This document shows, piece after piece, positions 17,500 to 27,900 of a DNA stretch of 64,000 nucleotides. The notes below the pieces were generated by a model. The model saw only the letters and a program-made list of their open reading frames with translations. It made no database searches and had not been told where the DNA came from. How positions within the stretch are numbered: position 1 is the stretch's first letter; the number at the start of each line of letters is the position of its first letter. Made by a program: the position numbers and the translations under genes. Origin of the DNA: Eubacterium sp. (lineage in GTDB: Bacteria; Bacillota; Clostridia; Lachnospirales; Lachnospiraceae); the NCBI GenBank assembly GCA_017475235.1, contig JAFVGA010000001.1:181371-245370 (forward strand), read 5' to 3'.

Positions 17500-20400
17500 A
17501 TGAACTTCTCTACAGAAATAAAAGACTCTACTTTAAGAGAAACATCGTGTACTAACCACGTACATTATCTTGAAGTAGGAAACTATATGCCTATACTGCA
17601 TCCTACAGCGAATACTTCTCTTCCTGGAACGGATGTAAGAATGAATAAGATATTTATTGCTGCATATGACTATGCAGAAGGGGATGTCTATTCTATTTTT
17701 GGGCAGGAGTTAAGTCTTGTAAATAGAGATCTTAAGATTTATACTGGGGATTATGTAAAAGCTACAATAGATTTCTCAGATAATTCAATCAAGCTTGTAA
17801 ATATTTCAAGAGTCACATATACTCCTAATACGGAATTAGGAGATGTAGATTATACATATGATGTAGTAATCGGTAGTAGCCGAGTTACTATTCATGAACA
17901 GAAGATATACCTAACAGAGAATACTGATATATCTATAAACACAACAGCTTATGCTAATATGCCTGCAGGTACATTATACTTAGAGCTATATAATGGCTCT
18001 ACTCTTTTAAACACAAGTGCTTATTCTGCTAATATTGCTAAGCGTTATGTATTACAGAATGCATTCAGTATGCCTGATATGGGTATCGATACACATCTCG
18101 ATATCAAAGTAAAGCTCTATTTCATTAAAGAAGACCCTGACGATCCTGATTGTGTTCTTGAAAACAGAGCTGCAGCCGTAAGTGTTACTGGTAAGAATAT
18201 AGAATGGGATTATCCTGTTTGGACTCCAGATGCTTTAGATGAAATAGGATACTACTATCAGGTTGAAGCAAATGATACGGTTACTCTTATGTATCCATAT
18301 AGTAAAAATAATAGACATAAGATAGGTGTTCTTCCTGCTACAGTAGATAATAAACCCGTTAAGACCATCAATCAACTTCTTCTTTTTAATATGGAGAACT
18401 TTGATCCTCAGGATAACGTTGATATCTTAGCTGATATTGTAGATAATAGTGTTCTTATTGATGGCGGCGCATTCTATAATACCAAAATAGGAATGATCAT
18501 CCCGAATGATAAACCTATTGATGCAAGAGAATTCGCTTTTGCTAATAGTGAAGTCAAAAATGAAACTTTCACCGACTCAGCCATTTTAAATTATCCTGAC
18601 GCGGTTGATATTCTTACTGAGTATCCGGCTTGGTTTATAATGCATCCGCCTTATGTGTTAGAAATAAATGACACGAACTGGTTAAACACTAAAATTCCAT
18701 CATACTGTTTCGAAAATTGTGAGAATTTAGGAATGGTTGTATTCATAACCGATAATTGTGTTTCGATCGAAGAAGGCGCCTTTGCTAATGATAATATACA
18801 TTACCTCTATTTCGATGACGATTCTGTAGTGCGAGTAGAGCCTAATGCTTTTAGTGGTGCTACAATTCGTCATCTCAGAATTGATGGTGATTATCCTGAT
18901 ATTTCTTTACAGAAATTACGTTTGGATAACTCCTCTATTTTCGAAAACTTTAGACTTCCGAGAATAGATGATTGTGCTTTTTACAATGTAAGGGGTAATA
19001 TTGATTTTATCCAAGATAACTTCTATCACTATGATGAAGATGCATTTGGTCATAGAACTCATAATTATTATGAGGATGCCGCATATTGGGCTCGCAATAT
19101 TAAGACTCTTAAAATAGAAGGATTATGGTATAATGCTGATTATGATAAGATGACTGATGCGGATCCAGGAGAAGTTATTAGGCCTTGCGTTATACCTGCT
19201 ATGTCGAAAGAAGAACGCGCTGATTTCTACGATGATGTATATATAGGAAAAACTATAGATAATTTAAGTTTGAATAGCACATACTGCAGCAATTTCTCTA
19301 TAGAACCTAGAAATCGGAGTGTTGGAATAGACTACAATCTGTATGATGAGAATGATAATATAATAGTTGGTCCAGATGATTCCTATAATAAAGGATTCTT
19401 TAAGATGGTTGATGATTGTTATTTCGATCAACAATCTATCCAGCCTCTACAAGTAGATAAACTTGATATAATTGGATATAATGCTACTCCTAGGATACGA
19501 CTAAATATATTGATGGAGACTACAAAAAGCGGTAGCAGTACATATTATTCGTATAAAAATACACATATCGAACTGCTTAACAAGCCGGTTCCTTTAGACT
19601 TCCGTCATGTAGAATTTTCAGAAAATACCGATTTATCTAGTCTATGTAATACAGCAGCATATAGCGAAGGATATTTATATGATTTATATAATGGAACAAG
19701 AAGTCAACTAAATGATGTATTTTCCACATTACGTATACTTCTTCCTAAATATTGCGAATATATACCTCTACATTGTTGTTCCCCAAAACCATCTGTTAAT
19801 AGTTCTAACTCTAATAAATGGAGATATTCGGCTGCATATCTATTTCAAATAGGCGGAACTATAATGGATATCCCTTCAACAAATATAATCAGATCATACA
19901 CTTTTGATAATATGGGTGCCTTTGAATGGGATATAAATGGTAGGTGTGATAAGTTTATTCCTTGTAAAAAGATGGAGGGGTATGCGTTCTGGTATAGAAA
20001 TGGCGTGAGTTATGCATATAATGCGGCCGATGAATGGAGTATCGCTATGATTGCGTATGGATGTACTGAAATAAGTCAGTATGCTATATACGGATATCCA
20101 AATATAACTACTATATTGATACCTCCTACAGTAACAAGATTATCCAATCAAGCTTTTAGAGTTGGTTACAGTAGTAGTGGATCCCAAACTAGGACTATAG
20201 CTCTTCCGGATACTTTAAATGGTTCTGGATTCTATATGTATGGATTATACAACACGTCATGGAATGTTGTATATTATGATGCAACTTATCAATCATACTT
20301 CACATTCTCTGATTCTGGTGACACATCTACTATAACAGGATTCGATACTCCTACTGCAAACAATCTGTATTATTACATAGGCACTTATGTTGTTCCTGAA

Positions 20401-23400
20401 AAACACGGCGATAAGCCAGTTGTAGCAATGAATGCGGTATTTAATGGAAAAGATGGCTCAGGAAGTACGGCTAGATATTATAGATTATATGAAATAGTAG
20501 TAGATGCAAAAATCGGAACTATTGTTGCTAATACTTTTAAGAATGTAAAAACTCTTAGAAGAGTTATTCTTCCTGATACAGTAACAGTTATAGGTGATTA
20601 TGCCTTCCAGAACTGTATACGATTAAATTATCTCGAATTTAATTGTGAGAATTTTACATCTATAGGTCAGTATGCTTTTGCTGAAGTAGGACACTCTTAT
20701 CCTTTCTGTACATTTGATAGTAATGTAGTACCTAGTTCATCTTCAAGTTATGATTGGAAAAGATATGATGCATATTCTAAATTCATTCTACCTTTATGCA
20801 GAGTAAATAATAATAGATTCGAAACTGATGACTGGTACATGCAGGACATGTCTATTAAGCCATTCAAATTTTCGAATAGCATTACAGCAATAGGTGCTCA
20901 TGCTTTCCATAATTCGATAGTTCCAACTGGAGCAGTATATCTTCCTGAAAATTCTTCATATACTATTATTCAGGACTATACATTCTACGGTGCGCCATAT
21001 ATCACATCTATGTATATTCCTGACACTATTACAACAATCAAAACTCACTCATTAGAGAAAATGTATGGTTGTGAGTATTTAAGAATTCCTAATACAGCTA
21101 CACTTCAGAGTACTCTTGAAGGATGTGAATCTCTTAAAGCTATATCGTATGTATTTACGTCATTCCTTGCTAATCAGTTCAAGAACTGTCACAGTCTTGT
21201 GCAGTTTATGGATAAGGGTATAGCAGATATGGAAGTAAACGGAAATCTTCAATCTAGTATTGCGACTATTCCAAACTACTGCTTCTATAATTGTGAAATG
21301 ATTACGGATTATATCTGGCTTTGGGATAATGGAAGAGAAATATCTGATCCAGCACCAATTACTATTGGTGATTACGCATATTATGGATGTAAGAGTCTTA
21401 CTCACTTAGATGGTAGAAAAGCTGTTACAAGCGTAGGTCAATACGCCTTCCAGAATTCATCTGTTGATGGAGATGCATTTGTATTCTTATATCACAACAG
21501 ATATAATTGGGAGAAACCTGATCCTAATTCATCATATACATTTAGAGATTATCCAACCGCAAATACTGGTGTTTTTGCAGGGGATGAGAATCTTAGAGTA
21601 ATTGATATTCCTCTTGGTCACTACGAATACGATAATTCAAATAATCGAACAGCGGTTACAGAAAACTACATGTTCCCTACAGCTGTTGGAATGTATGAGG
21701 GTTGTACAAATCTTACTACTATAACTTCACATCCATATAATGACGAGGTTCCAGAATTCGTAGCTTCTACTTTAGAATTCCCGTCTTCTATACCAGAAAG
21801 ATGCTTTAAGGGAACCAATCTCGATTCAGCCACAATAACTCTTATTCTTTCATTCGCAACAACTGTTTCTGCTGGAGCATTCAGGGGAAATACAAATATA
21901 ACAAGGCTTGTAATTCCTAATAGCATAACAAGTATTGGAGCTTATGCTTTTGCTGATTGTCCAAACTTAGAGGAAGTTGTATTCTCTAATCCGGCATTAG
22001 TTATTGGTGAAGGTGCATTCTCAGGATGTACATCTCTTGATACGTTGTCTGTTGCTTCGGGATCTAACTTCAAGTTTGTTAATCTTCCAGTTAAATGCTT
22101 TGAGTATTGTAGTCTTGCTAACTGTGAGACATTATTCGAAGACTTAGAGTCTGCAGGAGAAAGATGCTTTGCTGGAAATAAGATGACTCACATGGTTATT
22201 CCAATAGCAGAATATGGAACCCAGTGTTTTATAGACGGTGAATCAGAAGACATCACATTTATTTCGGGTCAAACAGACACACTTGTCTTGGGTTACGGTT
22301 GCTTTATGAGTAATGTAAATTTGACCGAACTTAATTTCCCTAGTGGTTGTAAACTTGGATTATATGGTGGTGTTTTTGAATTTGATAATGCTTTGAATCT
22401 GGCGCCGCATGAATTGTATAACCAATTCGAAAAGATTATATTCCTCGGTGTATATAAACCATTCAACACTAATAATGCGTATTTCTGCTCTCCATTCTCT
22501 ACTACTTTTGGAGCCGGTAATACGTATCCAACGTATGGAGCGGTCACAGTATCGACTGAATTCGAATTAGGATATACGACATCGTATATAACTGAGAACG
22601 GTTCTACTTATGGTAGTTCAGTATCCAGCGATCTTATGTCAGCTTTTAATGTAAGAGAATACACCAATATCACTTTCGAAAAGTGTATTCCTCCAGGAAC
22701 ATTCTTTACTGGTAGTACATACACATACCAATTAACAGGAGATTTACTTGATAGAGTTAATGCTAATGGAGGAGTTTCTGGTGCACCAATTGGATCACTA
22801 ATGAATATAACTCTTGGGTCTAACTTTAAGAAAGTTTGTAATTACGCATCTAATGGATTATCGTTAGGTGCTGGAGCTTTATCTATCACCAACAATACAA
22901 CAGGACCATGGACTATAGGATGTAACGGGTTCTATGATCTTGAAAAGCTATCTTCAATAGATATAAATAACTGTACATCTATAGGAAACTATGCCTTCTA
23001 TCAGGTAGCTAATTTAACCACTGTATCCAATACTAGTGCTCTTAAATATATAGGAAAAGGTGCTTTTTATCAGTGCACTAATTTAAAGACTTTTGATTTC
23101 TATGGAGTCGAAACTATAGGAGAGCAAGCTTTCTATGATTCGGGTATAATTGTTAATATTAGTAATCAATTCAGAAGTACGGTTAAATATATAGGAGATA
23201 CAGCTTTCGGTAATTGTTCTACTGTAACGGAAGTACATCTTGAAGCTTGTACCAGCCTTGATTATTTGGGAAAAAATAGCTTTAGTGCAACTACTGTAAC
23301 AAAAATATACTTCCCTAATGTACCTATCGGAATATTCCATTATCCTAACGCTAATAATTACTCATACAACACATGGCAAAATGCTCCTAAATATACAGCT

Positions 23401-24087
23401 TTAGGATATCAAGCATTTTACGGTGTTAGATTTAATGCTAACGTTGTAACAGATGGAGTATATACAGTGGATTCTAACTGTACCACATTCTATGGAGGAC
23501 AACAATTTGGAGGTCTTCCTTCAAGTGGTAATGGTCTTATAAATACACTTATAGTTCCAGATACAGTTACAGACTTATGTGCTACTGCACCATATACAGT
23601 AGCTGATGCTAATCATGGTTCTATTCTATACAATTCAACAAGTGTAAAGACTCTCAAAATAACTGGTAATAGAACGGCGTTATATAGTTCTAGATTTGAT
23701 TCGGAAGGATACACCTATAATTCTAATACTGGATTATTTAGATATTCTAGAATTACAGATCTAACACTCACTGATTCTATTACAAAAATTCCTAATTACT
23801 GTTTCTATAATATTAATACATTGGTGAATTTCAATATTCCGGAAGCATGCACAGAAATAGGTGAATATGCTTTTAATGGTGCTAAGCCTACAGGTAGCGT
23901 TGTATATCTATCACAGAGAACAATGCTTGTTAAAAGATATGCTTTCACTAATATTACAAGTATATATCTTTCAAGAGACTGTGTATTAGAAAGCAATGCT
24001 ATTCCTAGTAACTGTACTAAGTACTATTATGAAGATATGTCCGATTTAACCGATCCTAAGATTCCGGGAAATACTCCTGTAAATTAA
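17500..24087 (+). CDS. Giant BspA-type leucine-rich-repeat protein (2195 aa)
   Basis: Putative adhesin. N-terminal module (about 25-110) shares the 'GD.ys...(I/V)y.GDyV.a.ID....I.LvNIS' pattern with neighbouring genes; a second beta-sandwich-like module follows (about 130-260). From about residue 400 to the end are LRR_5 (BspA/Treponema pallidum) repeats, for example LPDTVTVIGDYAFQNC near 1024, IPNSITSIGAYAFADC near 1472 and repeated 'IG.yAF..C..L..'. BspA-type repeats in bacteria bind host or matrix proteins; in a phage they probably mediate attachment to cell surface, biofilm or mucus. No signal peptide or LPXTG. Start ATG 17500 has AAAGGAGG. Confidence 0.85.
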   Translation: MNFSTEIKDSTLRETSCTNHVHYLEVGNYMPILHPTANTSLPGTDVRMNKIFIAAYDYAEGDVYSIFGQELSLVNRDLKIYTGDYVKATIDFSDNSIKLVNISRVTYTPNTELGDVDYTYDVVIGSSRVTIHEQKIYLTENTDISINTTAYANMPAGTLYLELYNGSTLLNTSAYSANIAKRYVLQNAFSMPDMGIDTHLDIKVKLYFIKEDPDDPDCVLENRAAAVSVTGKNIEWDYPVWTPDALDEIGYYYQVEANDTVTLMYPYSKNNRHKIGVLPATVDNKPVKTINQLLLFNMENFDPQDNVDILADIVDNSVLIDGGAFYNTKIGMIIPNDKPIDAREFAFANSEVKNETFTDSAILNYPDAVDILTEYPAWFIMHPPYVLEINDTNWLNTKIPSYCFENCENLGMVVFITDNCVSIEEGAFANDNIHYLYFDDDSVVRVEPNAFSGATIRHLRIDGDYPDISLQKLRLDNSSIFENFRLPRIDDCAFYNVRGNIDFIQDNFYHYDEDAFGHRTHNYYEDAAYWARNIKTLKIEGLWYNADYDKMTDADPGEVIRPCVIPAMSKEERADFYDDVYIGKTIDNLSLNSTYCSNFSIEPRNRSVGIDYNLYDENDNIIVGPDDSYNKGFFKMVDDCYFDQQSIQPLQVDKLDIIGYNATPRIRLNILMETTKSGSSTYYSYKNTHIELLNKPVPLDFRHVEFSENTDLSSLCNTAAYSEGYLYDLYNGTRSQLNDVFSTLRILLPKYCEYIPLHCCSPKPSVNSSNSNKWRYSAAYLFQIGGTIMDIPSTNIIRSYTFDNMGAFEWDINGRCDKFIPCKKMEGYAFWYRNGVSYAYNAADEWSIAMIAYGCTEISQYAIYGYPNITTILIPPTVTRLSNQAFRVGYSSSGSQTRTIALPDTLNGSGFYMYGLYNTSWNVVYYDATYQSYFTFSDSGDTSTITGFDTPTANNLYYYIGTYVVPEKHGDKPVVAMNAVFNGKDGSGSTARYYRLYEIVVDAKIGTIVANTFKNVKTLRRVILPDTVTVIGDYAFQNCIRLNYLEFNCENFTSIGQYAFAEVGHSYPFCTFDSNVVPSSSSSYDWKRYDAYSKFILPLCRVNNNRFETDDWYMQDMSIKPFKFSNSITAIGAHAFHNSIVPTGAVYLPENSSYTIIQDYTFYGAPYITSMYIPDTITTIKTHSLEKMYGCEYLRIPNTATLQSTLEGCESLKAISYVFTSFLANQFKNCHSLVQFMDKGIADMEVNGNLQSSIATIPNYCFYNCEMITDYIWLWDNGREISDPAPITIGDYAYYGCKSLTHLDGRKAVTSVGQYAFQNSSVDGDAFVFLYHNRYNWEKPDPNSSYTFRDYPTANTGVFAGDENLRVIDIPLGHYEYDNSNNRTAVTENYMFPTAVGMYEGCTNLTTITSHPYNDEVPEFVASTLEFPSSIPERCFKGTNLDSATITLILSFATTVSAGAFRGNTNITRLVIPNSITSIGAYAFADCPNLEEVVFSNPALVIGEGAFSGCTSLDTLSVASGSNFKFVNLPVKCFEYCSLANCETLFEDLESAGERCFAGNKMTHMVIPIAEYGTQCFIDGESEDITFISGQTDTLVLGYGCFMSNVNLTELNFPSGCKLGLYGGVFEFDNALNLAPHELYNQFEKIIFLGVYKPFNTNNAYFCSPFSTTFGAGNTYPTYGAVTVSTEFELGYTTSYITENGSTYGSSVSSDLMSAFNVREYTNITFEKCIPPGTFFTGSTYTYQLTGDLLDRVNANGGVSGAPIGSLMNITLGSNFKKVCNYASNGLSLGAGALSITNNTTGPWTIGCNGFYDLEKLSSIDINNCTSIGNYAFYQVANLTTVSNTSALKYIGKGAFYQCTNLKTFDFYGVETIGEQAFYDSGIIVNISNQFRSTVKYIGDTAFGNCSTVTEVHLEACTSLDYLGKNSFSATTVTKIYFPNVPIGIFHYPNANNYSYNTWQNAPKYTALGYQAFYGVRFNANVVTDGVYTVDSNCTTFYGGQQFGGLPSSGNGLINTLIVPDTVTDLCATAPYTVADANHGSILYNSTSVKTLKITGNRTALYSSRFDSEGYTYNSNTGLFRYSRITDLTLTDSITKIPNYCFYNINTLVNFNIPEACTEIGEYAFNGAKPTGSVVYLSQRTMLVKRYAFTNITSIYLSRDCVLESNAIPSNCTKYYYEDMSDLTDPKIPGNTPVN

Positions 24088-24094
24088 TATTTTA

Positions 24095-24128
24095 GAGGTG
24101 CTCCTTCGAGAGCACCTCAACTTTTATA
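24095..24128 (+). terminator. Rho-independent terminator
   Basis: GAGGTGCTC / GAGCACCTC (9 bp, loop CTTCGA) followed by AACTTTTATAT, again merging into motif B. Confidence 0.85.
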
Positions 24129-24132
24129 TAAT
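24117..24132 (+). promoter_or_regulatory. AT-rich motif B before the 244-aa stub gene
   Basis: TCAACTTTTATATAAT, nearly identical to the copy at 35232 (TGAACTTTTATATAAT), with AAAGGAGG 6 nt behind it. Confidence 0.45.
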
Positions 24133-24150
24133 TTCAAAGGAGGGATACAA

Positions 24151-24885
24151 ATGGAAAGAAAACGACTCTCAGCTTTTTACTATCATTTTGATAGTAGTAC
24201 AAATACTCACAAGCTTTCTTCTAATTATGAACTAAGCGATGATGTTGAATATGTAGTTTCAAGCTTTTCGCCTACACATTCTTATGCTTCTACTGATGTG
24301 ATTACTGTAAACGATGTACAGTATTTCCCAGTAAAATATAATGGAGGTTCTATAGATACTGGATATTTCTTTACTATAGGTCAAGGACAATCCGGAGAAA
24401 CTAATTTCAAAGGCTATATAGAATTTACTCTTGATGTGAAGAAACGAATCATCATGTTCAATAAGATGAACATTGACAAGATGAATGCCATTGAGTTTAA
24501 AAACTCGCAACAGGAAACTATTCATGTTGATCATACTTATACTAAGCTAATCGACTTCGATTTCATTTCATATGATTCAAATGATAACCCTACGGCTTTA
24601 GGAATATTTGATATGACTATACATAATAACTCGCAATCTTCATTCCTGGAATTCAAGATTCTGAATAACGGAGAGGAATTATATTACCATCCTAAAGTTT
24701 CATTTATGAATACGGATCCTACAGTAGGATTCCATTTCCTTATTCCTTTTGCTATAAATAAAGGAGGAGATAACACAATAAGCATATATGTAAAGACGCC
24801 TCTCGAAGGAGATGTCTGTGATATTGCTTCTAATGATATTGCGTGTATTCTCAAAGGAGTTAATATCTTTAAATACAACGAATGA
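24151..24885 (+). CDS. Adhesin N-terminal module 'stub' (244 aa)
   Basis: This short protein appears to contain only the two N-terminal modules of its giant neighbours. A first module (about 40-115) ends 'KGYIEFTLDVKKRIIMFNKM', aligned in pattern with 'GDYVKATIDFSDNSIKLVNIS' parts of the 17500 gene (each within the shared module). A second beta-rich module (about 125-240) matches the region preceding the repeats in the 17500 and 24903 proteins. It lacks any LRR or helix repeats. It may cap, assemble or attach the large fibres. It starts with AAAGGAGG and is followed after 17 nt by the 24903 gene without a terminator, so the two are co-transcribed. Confidence 0.75.
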   Translation: MERKRLSAFYYHFDSSTNTHKLSSNYELSDDVEYVVSSFSPTHSYASTDVITVNDVQYFPVKYNGGSIDTGYFFTIGQGQSGETNFKGYIEFTLDVKKRIIMFNKMNIDKMNAIEFKNSQQETIHVDHTYTKLIDFDFISYDSNDNPTALGIFDMTIHNNSQSSFLEFKILNNGEELYYHPKVSFMNTDPTVGFHFLIPFAINKGGDNTISIYVKTPLEGDVCDIASNDIACILKGVNIFKYNE

Positions 24886-24902
24886 GAAAGTGAGGGATTA
24901 AC

Positions 24903-27900
24903 TTGAGATATACTTTTCTTACTCATACAAAAGAAAACAATAAGCATTATCTGAATTTAGATATAGATATGTCTACTCATGATTTTCTCGTGGAAAGTTC
25001 ATTTATTGCTACGGATGTTTATTTAGGAAATGAGTCGGTTTATTTTAATGGGACATTATACACGGCTATTATGGTTCCAGATACAGAGTTGCTTTTTTCA
25101 GCTAATGATTGCGTGTATTGTGTTATTGATATGAAACATAAGAAGATTATCGTTACTGATATACATAAAGCCGCTTGCGACTCTCTTATAGTTTTCAATA
25201 ACTTCTCCAACAATCCAACCACACAATTTCCTTCCCAAAATAACATTCTCTTTTCTAAGTCAATCACTATAGTAAATGATACTGATAGATATCAGGATAT
25301 TATTATGGGTGGTTGTATAATTCTTGAGAATGCTATGTCTGAAGATGGTGTTGGTTCATTCGCAATGTATCTCGATGTGTACTTCAATGGAAAACACACA
25401 TATAGATATACTCTGGATTGTACTCGCAAGCACGAATGTTTATGTTTCGATCATCTGTTTAAGAACGTTAAAACAAACGAGCCGATTGATATTTACGTTC
25501 AGTACAGTTATGGTACCCATATATATGGCGGTTCATATGTATCACCTACAATATATAATAACAATGTCACATTCTATATTGAAGGTGCTAATATATCCTA
25601 TGGCGATTCGTCTAATATATTTACATACACTATTTCCGATGAAACACATTCTGGGGTATCTGGTTATGGTTCTAGTCTTCCATATGCTACAGTTACTGGT
25701 GTAATTAATTCTTCTCTTACAGCATATAGAGTGCCGGATTATTGTACTGTAAATGGAGTAAAGTATCCTGTAAAACAATTCAATCTTAACACAACTTTGC
25801 CTAACTGCAAATACATTGCTTTCGGAAATAATATAGAAGTTATAATTTGTAGTAATGTATATACCAATGATATGACTCAATCGCCATTATATAGCACCGA
25901 TTATGTTTCTGCAGAACAATCTGGATACTTTAAAAACAAGGGTGTTATTGTTGTTTATCCTGACAGTGGCGTCCGTTATATTTATGGTGGCGACAACTAT
26001 AATAACTATGGTGGATTCTATAATGATCAGAAATCATATGTCATAAACGGAAATCCTGAGAGATTACTATACCTCTATTATGATATCGGTGGATCATCTT
26101 TACCAAGAGGAGAATATCCATCATTAACTTTTGATAACGTTGGTATCTTTTATTGCGATAATAGTAGTATGTCTTTTAGAAAGACTAACAATTTAACTAT
26201 AAACGCAAAGCTTATAGGCAGGTTATACTATAGTAATACATATTATAGCTACAGAAATACTAGTTATCCGGGAATAGCGGCATTAAATCAATCAGAAGGT
26301 GGTTTATCTATTCAGGAGCCAGATAATACTATATTAATTAATCTTAATTGTGAGGTTTGTAATACGTATTATTTGATGTACTATTATCATTGCGGAAGAG
26401 CTGTATGGAGTATTGATGATGGTGTAGAATACGATGATTATAAAGGTTATGATCCATCGGTGTTCTTCCCTAACGTTGTCCGTTTTTATGAACAGAAGAT
26501 AATATTCAATATAAACGGAACAGTTGTTTATACGAGCAACGCATACGGATACATTAGCAATTTATATAGTCCAGAAACATTTATCAAACTTTTAACTGAC
26601 ATAAGCGAAAATAGTTCAACAGGAGAAATAACTTATTCAGTGAGCGCACCATCTCCATCAGAGTATAATTACACTGTTAGTAGTTATAATTCTTGGTCTA
26701 TGGTGTACAATTATGCTTCTAGCTTAGGATTTAATGCCGCGGTTAGACCTTGGTTAATTATCAATATAGAAGGTGACTGCTACTCTTCTCTTTATACAAG
26801 TTCGTATTATGTACAGATTAAAGTGACTATAGATGGAAATCTTCATTATATCCCTATGGGAGCTTATTGTTATTTATATAATAATCCATTTGCTGATTCC
26901 TACATACAGAACGATTATTATTATCGTGACGGCTATTATTATGCTAGTGATTGGGAAGTTAAAGGAACGTATGATATCTCGAAATCATTCATTAAAACTG
27001 TAGTACGTCGTATTACAGAAAGACGTGGTTGGTATTTTGATAATAATGGGAATAAACTCCCATCATATAAATACTTTACTAAAGTCTGGGAACCTGATTA
27101 CGCTATAACGCCATCTATCAATTTAGCTAGTTTATGTAGTTATAGTTTAAATAACACCTCATATTTTAGACGTTTTAAAGCTCATAGATTAGCTGGAATA
27201 GTATATATTCCTACTAAATATACAGGTACATCATCATACAGTATGTATCCTAAAGCTAAAGAGGGAGATATTACCACAAGGCCTAATTATAGTTATTTTT
27301 GTAACAATTCGTGGGCTGATTTTTCATATGATGAGATAGCTGATGATACTATCATACTTTCTTTCGGTATGAGAGATCTAACAAATAATCCTATAGACTT
27401 TTCTAAATTATCATGTATAGGAAATCTCTATTACTGTAATATTCTTAGAATAGAATTAGAAGATCCTGTGGTAGCATTCCTTGTTCCTCCGGATCCTAGT
27501 TACTTTTATAGGGTATCTGCATATACAGGAAATTATATATATGACACTCCTGATGGCCAATGGGATCCAAATTGGCACACCTATGATGATCGGTATGATG
27601 CATACATAGAGTTCAATGCTGTTTGTTTAGGCAACATCATTCTTCAATATGAATCAGAAAAGATTCCGGATGAAGAAGTAGAAGAGAATATGTATATCAA
27701 ATATAGACTGAATTGCTCTTCTGCAACAGACGAAGATATTGCCGAAATGGAAGAGTACCTAAGCGCATTAACCGAAGAGCAGAGGGAGTCCGATAGTTCA
27801 CACAATTACAGAAAAGCTGAGTGTGATTACTATAGATTGAAACTTCCTAAGAAATCCAATATAGCTTTAGGTGTAGAGGACTTTGAATTCGATAGGACTA

